Positions 1-11,383 are shown, counted from the first letter of the stretch. The stretch is DNA of 64,000 nucleotides from Mycobacterium neglectum (GCF_002591975.1 NZ_NVQE01000002.1:1-64000); one strand, 5' to 3'. Notes: a model not told the origin generated them from the letters alone. Program-made: numbers and translations.

Positions 1-127
1 TTCGGTCATCGCAGGTGAGACTACGGCCGGGGTACGACATTAGCCGCCAGATTCACTGAGATATGCGTGACACACCGAAAACCGCCAGGTCAAATGCGAA
101 ACCCGCCAGATATACCGAGACAGGACA
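1..127 (-). mobile_element. Candidate terminal region of an insertion sequence (IS21-like), truncated by the window edge
   Basis: Read on the minus strand, this stretch starts near 122-127 with TGTC and carries three copies of CTGGCGG (plus-strand CCGCCAG at 44-50, 82-88 and 103-109). The outer two extend to a 16/20 match (44-63 and 103-122). IS21-family ends are known for TG...CA termini with several internal repeats, which fits. An ATG at 9-7 on the minus strand could begin a transposase that continues outside the window. No transposase residues can be read, so the family is a guess. A repeat-rich promoter region of another kind is the main alternative. Confidence 0.35.
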
Positions 128-686
128 GCAATTTGGGTGCCGCATGATTCATCAGATGAAAACGGCGACGTTAACTTGACATAATGTGGCTTATCGGCAC
201 TTTGTCGACCAGGCTGAACCCCGTGAAGTGCACGAACCCCGGGAACAGACGGGCGCCCGCACTCTGTGACGGCTTGGGCTATCGACCGCGCCGCGGGACC
301 TGGCGTACGCGCAAGTCGCGTCATCGGTCCTAGGTTCATACTCCCAATCCGGCGAGTCTGCGACGAAACCCTGCGTATGTCTCCGTCGACCGGCTTTGGC
401 GTCAGCATTGGCCACTCTTCCCTTCCCGTCCGTGCCGTCTCAATTTGTCACAGTGACGAATTAGTCTGTGACACATGCGCACTGGGGTTACGCTTTTGGC
501 TGGTGGCCGGCCATTCACCGATGTGCACACGACCGATTCTTGCGCTCGACGGATTCGCCAACGCCGAGTCTGTTCGGGTGTTCCGCCCCCAAGGTCGCGG
601 GCTCCCCTTCTCCCTGCACCCCGCCCCAATGCGTCACAGTGACGAATTATCCTGTGGCCAACGGCATTTGAGTTATCGCATCCCGC
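128..686. other. Gene-poor stretch
   Basis: I recognise no gene here. Open frames on both strands give composition without domain, signal peptide or a good ribosome binding site. The only structure noticed is the 186-bp-spaced repeat. TTGACA at 176-181 resembles a -35 box but has no convincing -10 partner. Confidence 0.5.
412..681. repeat. Diverged direct repeat, 186-bp spacing, with inverted-repeat core
   Basis: Positions 441-470 and 627-656 match at 26 of 30 bases, including a 17-bp identical core (447-463 and 633-649) that begins GTCACAGTGAC. Weaker similarity extends on both sides, to about 412-495 and 598-681. In the first copy GTCACAG (447-453) pairs with CTGTGAC (466-472) across 12 bases; in the second the right arm is CTGTGGC. 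No protein could be recognised. The element could be a pair of regulator sites, an old duplication or a mobile-element remnant. Confidence 0.5.
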
Positions 687-914
687 TTACCAGCTCAGGA
701 TGACGCCGCTTCGGCCTCGGTTAGGCCACCCTTGGCCCGGCTGGGGGGCACGTGTCGTCGGCACTGCCTTGATCGACACGCTCCCACTGGTCTCGCACCG
801 GACGAAACTGCCGGCATCGTGACAGGTTTGCCGTGCGTCTGCGATGGGAGCCGAAATCAGCGACGCCGCAATCACGCCCACCAACAGCACCGAACTCTTT
901 CCGCGCTTGGCCAT
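687..914 (-). CDS. Small secreted mycobacterial protein of unknown function
   Basis: A 75-residue product. The N terminus MAKRGKSSVLLVGVIAASL is a basic stretch followed by a hydrophobic segment and an alanine-rich cleavage region (PIADA), so it is predicted to be exported. The mature part has two cysteines (HDAGSFVRCET) that could form one disulfide. The start at 914 was chosen over an in-frame upstream codon because GAGAGGGG lies about 9 bases before it. It lies 50 bp downstream of the other secreted protein gene on the same strand, so the two probably form one transcript. Function is unknown. Confidence 0.75.
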   Translation of the reverse strand: MAKRGKSSVLLVGVIAASLISAPIADARQTCHDAGSFVRCETSGSVSIKAVPTTRAPQPGQGWPNRGRSGVILSW

Positions 915-964
915 TTGGCCGACCCCTCTCACCGGGACTTGGTCTGTCATTCGGACCGGGCTCG

Positions 965-1396
965 TCACGGGCACGCCGATGCGAGAATCCGGGCGTTCGG
1001 ATCCAGCGGCGCATTGGCCTCCTGGGCATGCCGGAACGCATCATCACGGGCGGTCTCCACCGTCGGACCGGCACCGCCTGCCACGACCCCGCTGCCGTCA
1101 TCGCCGACGGATACGATGCACAAATTGTCGTTGGTCACCTCGTCGCGGCTGCAATCCAGGGCGCCGGCCTGCTGACACGCCGCGATCACGGCCGCCGACG
1201 CCGCCTCATTGGTCGGCCCGGTCGCGCTGAATCCGACCAGTGCCACGTCGAGCACACCGGAGCCTACGGCCACGGAGATATCACCATCAGGCTCAACCAC
1301 ACCGCCCGGTCCGTCGGCCCAGGCCGAGCCGGCCCAAACGACCGCGGCGAGTACGCCCGTTGCGAAAACCGCGGTATACCTGGCGAAAGCAACCAT
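965..1396 (-). CDS. DUF4189-type secreted protein
   Basis: A 143-residue product with a signal peptide (hydrophobic residues 8-25, cleavage likely after AWA near residue 27). The remainder matches the pattern of DUF4189 proteins: alternating small residues, cysteines in AACQQAGALDCS and DNLCIVSVGDDGSG, and a terminal SACP. The family is small, exported, cysteine-rich and without established activity. GAGAGGG lies just upstream of the ATG. It is followed at 50 bp by a second small secreted protein, suggesting a two-gene export unit. The family assignment rests on pattern recognition only. Confidence 0.8.
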   Translation of the reverse strand: MVAFARYTAVFATGVLAAVVWAGSAWADGPGGVVEPDGDISVAVGSGVLDVALVGFSATGPTNEAASAAVIAACQQAGALDCSRDEVTNDNLCIVSVGDDGSGVVAGGAGPTVETARDDAFRHAQEANAPLDPNARILASACP

Positions 1397-1636
1397 TCCG
1401 ACCCTCTCGTAAGACCCGATGTGCGGGACGCTCGATAGCGTAAACCCTGCTGGTTGGCATTACGCGCAGAAGACGTCGATCCGCGCATGGACTGAAGGCC
1501 GAATGTGGTTACGACGTGCTCGGCCACGGGCTATCCAGATTTACGGATCGAGCACCTCAGCCGCCACCCGTACCGACAGCGGCAGGAAGGTTTGGCAACC
1601 GCCTATCGATATGACATGCGTATTCGCGAACCGGCG
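1397..1636. other. Intergenic region, nothing recognised
   Basis: About 240 bases between two minus-strand genes. It presumably holds the promoter of the DUF4189-type gene. I see no convincing gene, strong hairpin or repeat. Confidence 0.4.
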
Positions 1637-2002
1637 TCACACCTCGGCGTGGAGCGGCGCGATGTCGACATAGATGCGCCAGTCTCGCACCAGATCACCG
1701 TCGTAGGTCAGGATGTCGGAATTCGGAACGGTCACAGAGTGCCCGTCGATGCGGAGGTACTCGACGTCGATCTGAACGATCGTGGTGTCCTCCACATCCC
1801 ACAGATTCTTGATGTGGTGATTCAAGCCTTTGATCGTCGAGAAGAACTGTCCGACAAACTCTTTAACGGCCGATCGTCCGACGACAGGCTCAGCATTACC
1901 GAACTGAAACACTACATCTTCGGACAGGCGCCCCACAAAACCGTCGACATCCATCGCGTCGATGTCAGCGAACGTTGCGCGGATAGCAGATTCGCGACTC
2001 AT
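1637..2002 (-). CDS. SnoaL-like / NTF2-fold nuclear transport factor 2 family protein
   Basis: A 121-residue product with the layout of the SnoaL-like (NTF2) fold: an N-terminal helix with IRATFADIDAMDVDGFVGRLSEDV, then FQFGNAEPVVGRSAVKEFVGQFF, and C-terminal strands with an Asp-Trp-Arg (DWRIYVDI). The family includes cyclases, isomerases and dehydratases acting on small hydrophobic substrates, plus many uncharacterised members. GGGAG lies six bases before the ATG. The next gene downstream on the same strand is the DUF4189-type gene, 240 bp away, so they may not share a transcript. The substrate cannot be predicted. Confidence 0.85.
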   Translation of the reverse strand: MSRESAIRATFADIDAMDVDGFVGRLSEDVVFQFGNAEPVVGRSAVKEFVGQFFSTIKGLNHHIKNLWDVEDTTIVQIDVEYLRIDGHSVTVPNSDILTYDGDLVRDWRIYVDIAPLHAEV

Positions 2003-2165
2003 ATATTCTCCCGTTCATCCACTTCACCGCGGTCGCGGCTAGATCAACGCTGCGGAGTCGGCTCGCAGCGTCTAGGTACTTGACGTCGCATCGTGCGTTT
2101 CATTCGCCCGATCACGATGTAGAGGGCCCCATTTCAGCGTCAGTGGGGCGCTCGGCCGCGTGAGT

Positions 2166-3191
2166 TCAGTCCCGAGTCGCTTCGAGAATTGAAAAGGGGC
2201 TGGCGGTCGCGACCACCCGGTCGAGGGTGAATCCCGCGGTGGCCAGCAGTTCGCGGTATTCGTATTCGGATCGTTCCTTGCCGGTCAGCATCCCTAGCAT
2301 CGTAAGGTCGAGGGCCTTGATGAAGTGAGGTTCGTCGCCAGGGGGAACTACCCCTTCGATGAGCAACACACGTGCACCTTTGTCGGCGGCCGACGCGATA
2401 GCCGCGAGAATGCGCCGGCTTTCCTCGTCGCTCCAGTCGTGGAGGATAAAGCCAAGAACGTAGATGTCCGCTTTCGGCACTGCGGTGAAAAAGTCGCCGC
2501 CGATCCGTTCGATGCGGTCGGTGAGACCCGCAGCGGCGACACTGGATTCCGCGTTCGAGATAACGGTGGGTCGGTCGAATACGATGCCGCGCCGCGTGGG
2601 GTCGCCGTCTCGGTGCAGGAGCTCGATGAGCACACTGCCGTTGGATCCACCGATGTCGGCGACCACCCGGCCGGGTGGGAGCTGATAGCCATCGAACATG
2701 CCCGTACGCAAGGTCGACGTCAAGTTGGCCATTGCTTGGCTGAACAATGCTTCCCGTTCACTGTCCCGGGCGAGCCACTCGAAGAGTGGCTCGCCAAAGT
2801 ACTTGTTGCAAGCGGGTTCACCGCTGCGGACGGTGTGAATCAGTTCGCTAAAAGGCAGGTAATGGGTTTCCATCCACAGCCGCGCAAAGGCGTGCAGCGA
2901 TTGCGAGTGCGTCTCCGACAAGGTGGCGCCGATCGGGGTGATGCTGACGAGTTCGCCCTCTGTGCTAAAGACGCCAAGCGGCGCAAGGGTTCGCACGATT
3001 CGTGCCAATGCCTCTGGAGCGGCTTCTGTACGCGTCGCGAGTTCGGCGACTGTCTTGGGCCCGTCCTGTTCGAGGATCGTCGCCACTCCCAGCTTGGCCA
3101 CCACGTAGACCGCCTGCGATATCTGAAAGCCCGTCATCAGTTGCATCATGGCGGCGGTGCTGGGTGCCAGATCCGCATTCTTGGAGCTCAA
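2166..3191 (-). CDS. Class I SAM-dependent O-methyltransferase (plant/polyketide COMT-like)
   Basis: A 341-residue product. The N-terminal winged-helix dimerisation part (about residues 1-100) contains QAVYVVAKLGVATIL and ARIVRTLAPLGVF. The catalytic half has the SAM loop VADIGGSNGSVLIELL, FDRPTVI, and ILHDWSDEESRRIL, as in the O-methyltransferase family 2 found in polyketide and phenol tailoring. The start was placed at TTG (3191) because GGAAGGG precedes it by about nine bases and the product then has the usual family length. An ATG at 3392 would add 67 low-complexity residues with no domain. The acceptor substrate is unknown. Confidence 0.85.
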   Translation of the reverse strand: MSSKNADLAPSTAAMMQLMTGFQISQAVYVVAKLGVATILEQDGPKTVAELATRTEAAPEALARIVRTLAPLGVFSTEGELVSITPIGATLSETHSQSLHAFARLWMETHYLPFSELIHTVRSGEPACNKYFGEPLFEWLARDSEREALFSQAMANLTSTLRTGMFDGYQLPPGRVVADIGGSNGSVLIELLHRDGDPTRRGIVFDRPTVISNAESSVAAAGLTDRIERIGGDFFTAVPKADIYVLGFILHDWSDEESRRILAAIASAADKGARVLLIEGVVPPGDEPHFIKALDLTMLGMLTGKERSEYEYRELLATAGFTLDRVVATASPFSILEATRD

Positions 3192-3445
3192 TGTCGTAAA
3201 CCCTTCCGTGAAGTTGCCATACCGGTGAACCTGTGATCGCGTCCACGGTCTTGATGGCTCGATCCCTACGTTGATATAGACGTGAGCGTCGGCAGATTCG
3301 TTCGCACGCGCGGTGACTGCACCCGCGAGGTCTCGTCGTAGTTGAACGAGATGACGTCGAGAAATGCCGGCGCGGGTTGGCGAGTCACTCACGCAGGTCG
3401 TTCTCCGGCACGTATCTTGCGCCGTAGGACTATTGGATCACCCAA

Positions 3446-5059
3446 CTACTCGCTGGGCTCGTCGTCGGCCGGTTGAGCGCGTTCGGGTACGCCATTGCCC
3501 GCCACCTGATCGGCCAACTCCAAGCCCGCGCCGGCATAGACGTTGAACGCGATGTCGACACCGTGATCCCTCGCCCACTGCACCTCGTCGTCGTATCTGG
3601 CGACGGCGGCGACCTCACCGCTGAATCCCGACTCGCGCAGGCATGCGAGTGCGGTGACGTTGGCGCCGTGTCGTGGCATCGCGAGCACGGCGATGCGGAC
3701 CGACTCGGAATGTCGTAGTTGGTGCCAGAAGTCCAGGTCGGTGGCATCACCTTCGATGACGCGTAGCCCTTCGGCTGCGAGTCGCTCGACGCGTGGCCCG
3801 TCGTAGTCGACACCGACGACCCGTAGTCCGTAGTGATCGGTCATTCGTTGGTAGGCGGCGAACCCGACGCGGCCCATACCGATCACCACGACCTCGGCGT
3901 CGCCGGCGTCGGCTGGCCGTTCCTCCGGGACAAGGGCATTTTCGTCCTGAGCGGGTAGCCGGGTCGCGATCTTCTCCACCATCAGGTGTCCGCGTCCGTT
4001 TACGAATGCCGCGAGTACGAAACTCAGCGCCACCGCTATCGACATCTCCACGAGCCAGGCTTGGGCCAGCAGTCCGGCCGAGACGCCGACCGACACCACG
4101 ATCAATCCGAATTCTGAGTAGTTCATCAGGCCGAGTCCGGCGAGCAATGCGGTGCGATACCGCAGCTTCATGCGCGACAGCAACAGCACGTACCACGCCG
4201 CCTTGAACGGCAGGAGCAGCACCATCAGCAGCGCGACGCCGATCGTCGGCAGGTCGGGTAGTCCGGTCAGGCCGATCGATACGAAGAAGCCGACGAGCAG
4301 CAGTTCCTTGATGTGGAACAGCGAGCGTGACAGCTCGGAGGAAGCCGAGTGCGACGCCAGCAGCACACCGATGATCAGAGCGCCGAGGTCACCCTTGAGC
4401 CCGACCGCGGAGAACAACGCATATCCGGGTACCAACGCCATCACGATCCCGAACAGCGACTGCATCTCCCCGTGTCCCAGGCGACTCCAGATCTTGCGCA
4501 CGAATCGGGTCAGCGGCCACAGGCCGACCAACGTCAGCGCCCAAGGGCTGGGCAGATGACCGCTGGTCGCAGTCAGGAAAACCACGGCGACGATGTCCTG
4601 CATGACCAGGATGCCGATGGCGACGCGGCCATACAGCGCGTGCGATTCGCCCCGTTCCTCGAGAACCTTGACCACGAAGACGGTGCTGGAGAACGACAGC
4701 GCGAAGGCGAGCAAGGCGATCGTTTGCACACTCTGCCCGGACAGCATGGCCACTCCGGCCACCGCGGCCAGCCACAGGGTGATGCTCCCGAGAACAACGC
4801 TGACCAGCATGTGCACGGAGGTGGTCAACCAGACTTCGCGGCGCAGCAGGATGCGGGCGTCGAGCTTGAGGCCGATTGCGAAGAGCAACAGTGTCACGCC
4901 CAAATCTGCCAGCACTTCCAGTTGCGGTATGTCCTCGACATTGAGGGCGTTGATGACGAACCCCGCCGCCAGGAACCCCACCAGAGGCGGCAGGCGCAGC
5001 GCCATCGCAAGGCCGCCGAGACCGAAAGTGATGACGAGATAGATGGCGACTACTGTCAC
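3446..5059 (-). CDS. CPA2-family cation:proton antiporter with TrkA-N (RCK) domain, KefB/YbaL-like
   Basis: A 537-residue membrane protein. Residues 1-375 contain about 12 hydrophobic segments with typical CPA2 stretches (LPPLVGFLAAGFVINAL; LLLFAIGLKLDARIL; FSSTVFVVKVLEERGE). Residues about 395-510 form a Rossmann-like TrkA-N domain with the nucleotide motif VVVIGMGRVGFAAYQ and VEGDAT-like IEGDATDLDFW. The family exchanges K+ or Na+ for protons and is gated by nucleotide or thiol ligands. The GTG start has AAGGGGG upstream. No KefF/KefG partner lies beside it, so glutathione-style gating is not implied; mycobacteria use mycothiol. Confidence 0.92.
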   Translation of the reverse strand: MTVVAIYLVITFGLGGLAMALRLPPLVGFLAAGFVINALNVEDIPQLEVLADLGVTLLLFAIGLKLDARILLRREVWLTTSVHMLVSVVLGSITLWLAAVAGVAMLSGQSVQTIALLAFALSFSSTVFVVKVLEERGESHALYGRVAIGILVMQDIVAVVFLTATSGHLPSPWALTLVGLWPLTRFVRKIWSRLGHGEMQSLFGIVMALVPGYALFSAVGLKGDLGALIIGVLLASHSASSELSRSLFHIKELLLVGFFVSIGLTGLPDLPTIGVALLMVLLLPFKAAWYVLLLSRMKLRYRTALLAGLGLMNYSEFGLIVVSVGVSAGLLAQAWLVEMSIAVALSFVLAAFVNGRGHLMVEKIATRLPAQDENALVPEERPADAGDAEVVVIGMGRVGFAAYQRMTDHYGLRVVGVDYDGPRVERLAAEGLRVIEGDATDLDFWHQLRHSESVRIAVLAMPRHGANVTALACLRESGFSGEVAAVARYDDEVQWARDHGVDIAFNVYAGAGLELADQVAGNGVPERAQPADDEPSE

Positions 5060-5274
5060 GCGCGCCCCCTTGATCTAGGTGTCGGTGGTGCTGAAGTTCT
5101 CCAAGTATCCCGGCAAACGTCTGAATTCTCTGCGCACTGCCAACGCCTGGTGCCTTGAGGACGAAAGACGCCGAAGAGGCTCGGCATCACTCCCCCTCAA
5201 TGGCGTTGCGCTGCAACGGGCAGCTGATTGACCAAAGGGCAGACAGTCCAATGAACGTGCGGCACAGTTGATAG

Positions 5275-5715
5275 ATGGCGAGCAAGGTTCCCAGCCCTAA
5301 AGACATCGTGGCTGCCGCGCAGGCGGCGGCGGACAGCGCGCAGGCTGCCGCGCGGGAGGCGGCCGAGACTGCGCAGTCCGCCGCCGGCGCAGCGCTGCGC
5401 ATCCCGCCCGCGTCGATACAGCTCGCGAGTCAGTTGCCCGATCTGATCGAGAACCTGGCGATTGCGACGGAGCGGCTGAACACGGCGATCGATCGTGCCG
5501 AACGCTACCTCGCGCTCGCTGACCCGATGATCCGGACGATGGACGCGGTACTGCCGCAACTCGAAGCGCTCGTCGCTACCGGTAACGAGGTCTACGGCGC
5601 TGTGTCGTCGCTGCCGGGTGTCGCCACTCTGAGCCGACTCGCCACCCGTGGGTCGGCCGCGCCTGTCACCAAGAAGCCGTCGAGTGGCCGCCGCTCGAAG
5701 AAGACCGAGCAGTGA
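5275..5715 (+). CDS. Alanine-rich conserved hypothetical protein
   Basis: A 146-residue product. Residues 10-45 are an alanine-rich helix with repeated AAA/AE/AR pattern. Residues 50-110 are a second long amphipathic helical region (LPDLIENLAIATERLNTAIDRAERYLALADPMIRTMD). The C-terminal tail is basic (KKPSSGRRSKKTEQ). No catalytic motif or membrane segment is evident. It looks like a helical, possibly nucleoid- or membrane-surface-associated mycobacterial protein, but I do not recognise a named family. It is transcribed convergently towards the monooxygenase gene 13 bp away. Confidence 0.75.
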   Translation: MASKVPSPKDIVAAAQAAADSAQAAAREAAETAQSAAGAALRIPPASIQLASQLPDLIENLAIATERLNTAIDRAERYLALADPMIRTMDAVLPQLEALVATGNEVYGAVSSLPGVATLSRLATRGSAAPVTKKPSSGRRSKKTEQ

Positions 5716-5728
5716 CAGCGGTTTGCGC

Positions 5729-7156
5729 TCAGGTCCGATGGAGCCAGTCTCGTGACCGTATCCGCCACGTCGCCTTCGCGTAGTCGAATTCTGAGTGCGG
5801 CCACTGGGTGACGATCCGCCCGGTCGGCGATCGGTAGTAGCTGTCGCATTGCGTCCAGATCGTCTGCTCCAGATCTGCGGAAATCTGCTCATTGAACCGG
5901 GATTCGACTTCAGGTCGCAGGTCGAGGTAGCCGCCTCGCCCGGCCAACCGGCTTACCGCGCTGGCGACCATGCGGGCGCCTGCCTCGAGCACATAGATGA
6001 TCGAGTTCGCGCCCTGGTTGGTGTTGGGTCCATACAACATGAAAAAGTTCGGAAAACCGCTCACGGCGACACCGAGGTAGGCCTGCGGATCCAGACCCCA
6101 ACGGTCGTGGAGGCTTTCGCCGCCGAGCCCGACGACGTCGAGACCCGACAGGTAGCTGCTGGTCTCGAATCCCGTTGCGAGCACTAGCGCGTCGATGTCG
6201 ACCACTCGACCGCCTGCGGTGATCACGGCTGTCGCGGTGACCCGTTCGATCGGATCTGTCACCAGTTCGACGTGCGGACGCTGCAGCGCCACATAGTATT
6301 TGTCGCCGAGCAGGACGCGCTTGCACCGGAACGGATACCGAGGGGTCAGCGCATCGCGCATTGCCTCGTCGGTGACGTGGCGCCGCAGAAAGTTCTCCGA
6401 CAGCTCCTGAACCACCGCCATCCTCGGGTGGTCGGGCGTCAACGCGGTGTTGTCGTGCTGCATCTTCCACAGTCGCCACCGCTCCCGCAACGCGGCCCAC
6501 GGGATCCGGCGGAATCGGGTGCGCTCGTCAGCGCTGTAGTGCCGATCCTCTTTGGGCACCATCCACGGAGGCGTGCGCTGGAAGACCGTCAGCTGCGCTG
6601 CGGTTTCGGCAAGTTCGGGGATGACCTGCACCCCGCTGGCCCCGGTACCGATGACGGCGATCCGCTTGCCGGTCAGGTCGATGTCCGCGTTCCACTGCGA
6701 GGTGTGCATGAGGTCGCCGGTGAACTCTGTAATGCCCACGATCTCGGGATACCTTGCGGCGCCGAACAACCCCACCGCGCTCACGATGACGTCCGCGACC
6801 AGCGTCCGACCGTCGGTGAGCTCGACGTCCCAGTGCGCATCGAGCTCGCTCCAGACGAGCCGCTGCACGCCGGTGCCCAGCATGAGGTGGCGGCGCAGGT
6901 CGAAGTCATCGGCCACCGACTCGAGGTACGACAGGATCTCGGGCTGATAGGCGTAGGTACGGGTCCAGTTGCGGTTCGGCGCGAACGAGAAGGAGTACAG
7001 GTGGCTCTGGATGTCGCAGGCCGCGCCCGGGTAGGTGTTCTGCCGCCAAGTGCCGCCGACACCGTCGGAGCGTTCGATGATCGACAGATCGTCGATACCC
7101 TTGCGGCGTAACGCGACCGCCGCGGCAAGTCCGCCGAAGCCGGCGCCGATGATCAC
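5729..7156 (-). CDS. FAD/NADPH-dependent monooxygenase, class B (Baeyer-Villiger/FMO-like)
   Basis: A product of about 475 residues. It has an FAD-binding Rossmann motif GAGFGGLAAA at the very N terminus, then VGGTWRQNTYPGAACDIQSHLY, a second dinucleotide motif VIGTGASGVQVIPEL, and the class B fingerprint region FTGDLMHTSQWN. The family uses NADPH, FAD and O2 to oxidise ketones, sulfides or amines. The GTG at 7156 cuts into the first beta strand (it reads MIIGAG where relatives have VVIIGAG). The frame stays open upstream with no ATG, GTG or TTG, so a CTG at 7186 may be the real start. It lies 67 bp downstream of the next monooxygenase gene. Confidence 0.88.
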   Translation of the reverse strand: MIIGAGFGGLAAAVALRRKGIDDLSIIERSDGVGGTWRQNTYPGAACDIQSHLYSFSFAPNRNWTRTYAYQPEILSYLESVADDFDLRRHLMLGTGVQRLVWSELDAHWDVELTDGRTLVADVIVSAVGLFGAARYPEIVGITEFTGDLMHTSQWNADIDLTGKRIAVIGTGASGVQVIPELAETAAQLTVFQRTPPWMVPKEDRHYSADERTRFRRIPWAALRERWRLWKMQHDNTALTPDHPRMAVVQELSENFLRRHVTDEAMRDALTPRYPFRCKRVLLGDKYYVALQRPHVELVTDPIERVTATAVITAGGRVVDIDALVLATGFETSSYLSGLDVVGLGGESLHDRWGLDPQAYLGVAVSGFPNFFMLYGPNTNQGANSIIYVLEAGARMVASAVSRLAGRGGYLDLRPEVESRFNEQISADLEQTIWTQCDSYYRSPTGRIVTQWPHSEFDYAKATWRIRSRDWLHRT

Positions 7157-7223
7157 TACCCGCGGTGACCCGCCACGGCGAGTCAGAGACCGAACACGAC
7201 CGGTGAGGTATCGGCCGCGCCCC

Positions 7224-9011
7224 TCATCGAGGGATACCTGTGCGGATCTCGAACCCTTCCGGTGCGCCGTCCGCGCGGGACGCGTCGAGAATGTCGGCGT
7301 ATTCGGTCGGGGTGCCGTAGAAGAAGCTGCCCTGACGCGTCTTCGCGTTCGCCTGTCCTTCGCGGTTGTAGTAGCCCGGTGTGCAGGCTTTGGCCCGTTC
7401 GGCGCTGGCTCCGGTCCGTGCGACCACCGTGTCGACCCACGACGACTCGGCGTCGACCGTCGCCTCCAGTTGCGTGACGTCGTTGCTCAGCGCCCACGCG
7501 ATCACCTCCGCGCTGTGCCGCGCCTGCACGTCAAGGAGATACGGAAAATTCACGGTGAACCCGGACTGCGCGATGGACAGGATGAAGCAGTTCGGAAAGC
7601 CGTTGACGGTGAGGCCGTGCAGCGTTCGCACGCCGTCGCTCCACTTCTCGGTGAGTGTCACCGCGTCTCGCCCGATGATCTCGAAGCCGGTCCGCCGCGA
7701 GTAGTCGGTGCCGACCTCGAAACCGGTTGCGAAGATCAGACAGTCGATGTTGTGCTCCGTACCGTCGACGACCACACCGCCGCGGGTGATGCGCTCGACG
7801 CCCTTGCCTTTGGTGTCGACGAGAGTCACGTTGTCCCGGTTGAACGTCTGCAGATAGTCGTCGTGGAAGCAGGGGCGCTTACAGAAGTACCCGTACCAGG
7901 GTTTGAGCGCTTCGGCCGTCGCGGGATCGGCCACGATCGAATCGACGCGGGTCCGAATCTCTTCCATCTTGGCGAAGTCGGCCATTTCCACTGCACGTAG
8001 GCGCTCTTCGTCGGACACCCCCTCGACCGCGGTCTGCCGCATCAGGAAGAGCTTCTTGACGATGCTGGTCCATGCGTCGTCGACGAGGTCCTCGTCGGCT
8101 TCGCCGCCCGCCGTGAGCAGCTGGAAATTCTCTATCCGGCGACGCTGCCATCCGTCCGGTAGCGACTCCGACCATGTCGGATCGGTCGGTCGGTTCCCGC
8201 GTACATCGACGGTCGACGGCGTGCGTTGGAAGACGAGTAGCTGCTGGACCGCCTTCGCGATGTGGGGCACGCATTGGATGGCGGTGGCGCCGGTTCCGAT
8301 GATCCCGACTCGCTTGTCCGCCAGCTTCCCGAGATCAGAACCCGTGTAGTCGTAGTCCCACCGGCTGGTGTGAAACGTGTGCCCCTCGAAGGCCGTGATT
8401 CCTTCGATGCCCGGCAGTTTCGGCTTCTGCAGATAGCCGTTGGCCATCGCGACGAAGCGGGCGCGAATGGCGTCGCCGTGATGGGTCGCGATGATCCAGC
8501 GCTGAAGTTCGGCCTCCCAGCGGATCTCGTGGACCTCGGTCTGCAGGCAGATGTCGCGATACAGGTCGTAATGCTCGGCGATGCTCTTGCAGTGCGCGAG
8601 AATTTCGGGGCCCTTCGCGTACTTCTCGGTCGGGACGTAACCCAACTCCTCTAGCAGCGGCATGTACACGTACGACTCGACATCGCAGGCGATACCCGGA
8701 TATCGATTCCAGTACCAGGTGCCGCCGACGTCGGCGGCCTTGTCGATCAGCCGGATGCTCTGTACGCCCAGTTCCCGGAGCCGGGCCCCGGTGAGAAGCC
8801 CGCCGAACCCGGCGCCGATGATCGCGACGTCGACGTCGTCGGTCAACGGCTCGCGGGTGAACTCCTCATCACTCCAGGGGTCGTTCGCGAAGTCAGCGAA
8901 CACACCTGAGGTCTCGACGTACTGCGCGATGCCGTCGGGGCGCAGTCGGCGATCCCGTTCCTGCGCGTATTTCTGCCGCAGCGCATCTACGTCGAATTCC
9001 ACGCCCGGCAT
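7224..9011 (-). CDS. Baeyer-Villiger monooxygenase (cyclohexanone/phenylacetone monooxygenase-like)
   Basis: A 595-residue product, the usual length for type I Baeyer-Villiger enzymes. Features in order: FAD motif GAGFGGLLTGARL (about 67-79), VGGTWYWNRYPGIACD, the BVMO fingerprint FxGxxxHxxxW seen as FEGHTFHTSRW, and the NADPH motif GIIGTGATAIQCVPHI. The C terminus has the family pattern VNGFPNCFILSIAQSG and YNREG. The family inserts an oxygen next to a ketone to give esters or lactones. It starts 17 bp after the end of the UvrA-like gene and may belong to that operon. The substrate is unknown; cyclic or aromatic ketones are typical. Confidence 0.93.
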   Translation of the reverse strand: MPGVEFDVDALRQKYAQERDRRLRPDGIAQYVETSGVFADFANDPWSDEEFTREPLTDDVDVAIIGAGFGGLLTGARLRELGVQSIRLIDKAADVGGTWYWNRYPGIACDVESYVYMPLLEELGYVPTEKYAKGPEILAHCKSIAEHYDLYRDICLQTEVHEIRWEAELQRWIIATHHGDAIRARFVAMANGYLQKPKLPGIEGITAFEGHTFHTSRWDYDYTGSDLGKLADKRVGIIGTGATAIQCVPHIAKAVQQLLVFQRTPSTVDVRGNRPTDPTWSESLPDGWQRRRIENFQLLTAGGEADEDLVDDAWTSIVKKLFLMRQTAVEGVSDEERLRAVEMADFAKMEEIRTRVDSIVADPATAEALKPWYGYFCKRPCFHDDYLQTFNRDNVTLVDTKGKGVERITRGGVVVDGTEHNIDCLIFATGFEVGTDYSRRTGFEIIGRDAVTLTEKWSDGVRTLHGLTVNGFPNCFILSIAQSGFTVNFPYLLDVQARHSAEVIAWALSNDVTQLEATVDAESSWVDTVVARTGASAERAKACTPGYYNREGQANAKTRQGSFFYGTPTEYADILDASRADGAPEGFEIRTGIPR

Positions 9012-9028
9012 CTTGCCGCGAATCCTAG

Positions 9029-11383
<2,355 letters not shown>

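Noticed and set aside
266-703. 145-codon plus-strand open frame over the repeat region
   Set aside because: The repeat keeps frame (186 bp), but the product has no domain, no ribosome binding site and unusual composition.
2325-3236. 303-codon plus-strand open frame
   Set aside because: Antisense to the methyltransferase, which has clear SAM and winged-helix motifs; the plus-strand product is Arg/His/Gly-rich without a domain.
3192-3392. 67-residue N-terminal extension of the O-methyltransferase
   Set aside because: The TTG at 3191 has a proper ribosome binding site and gives the family length; the extension has no homology pattern.
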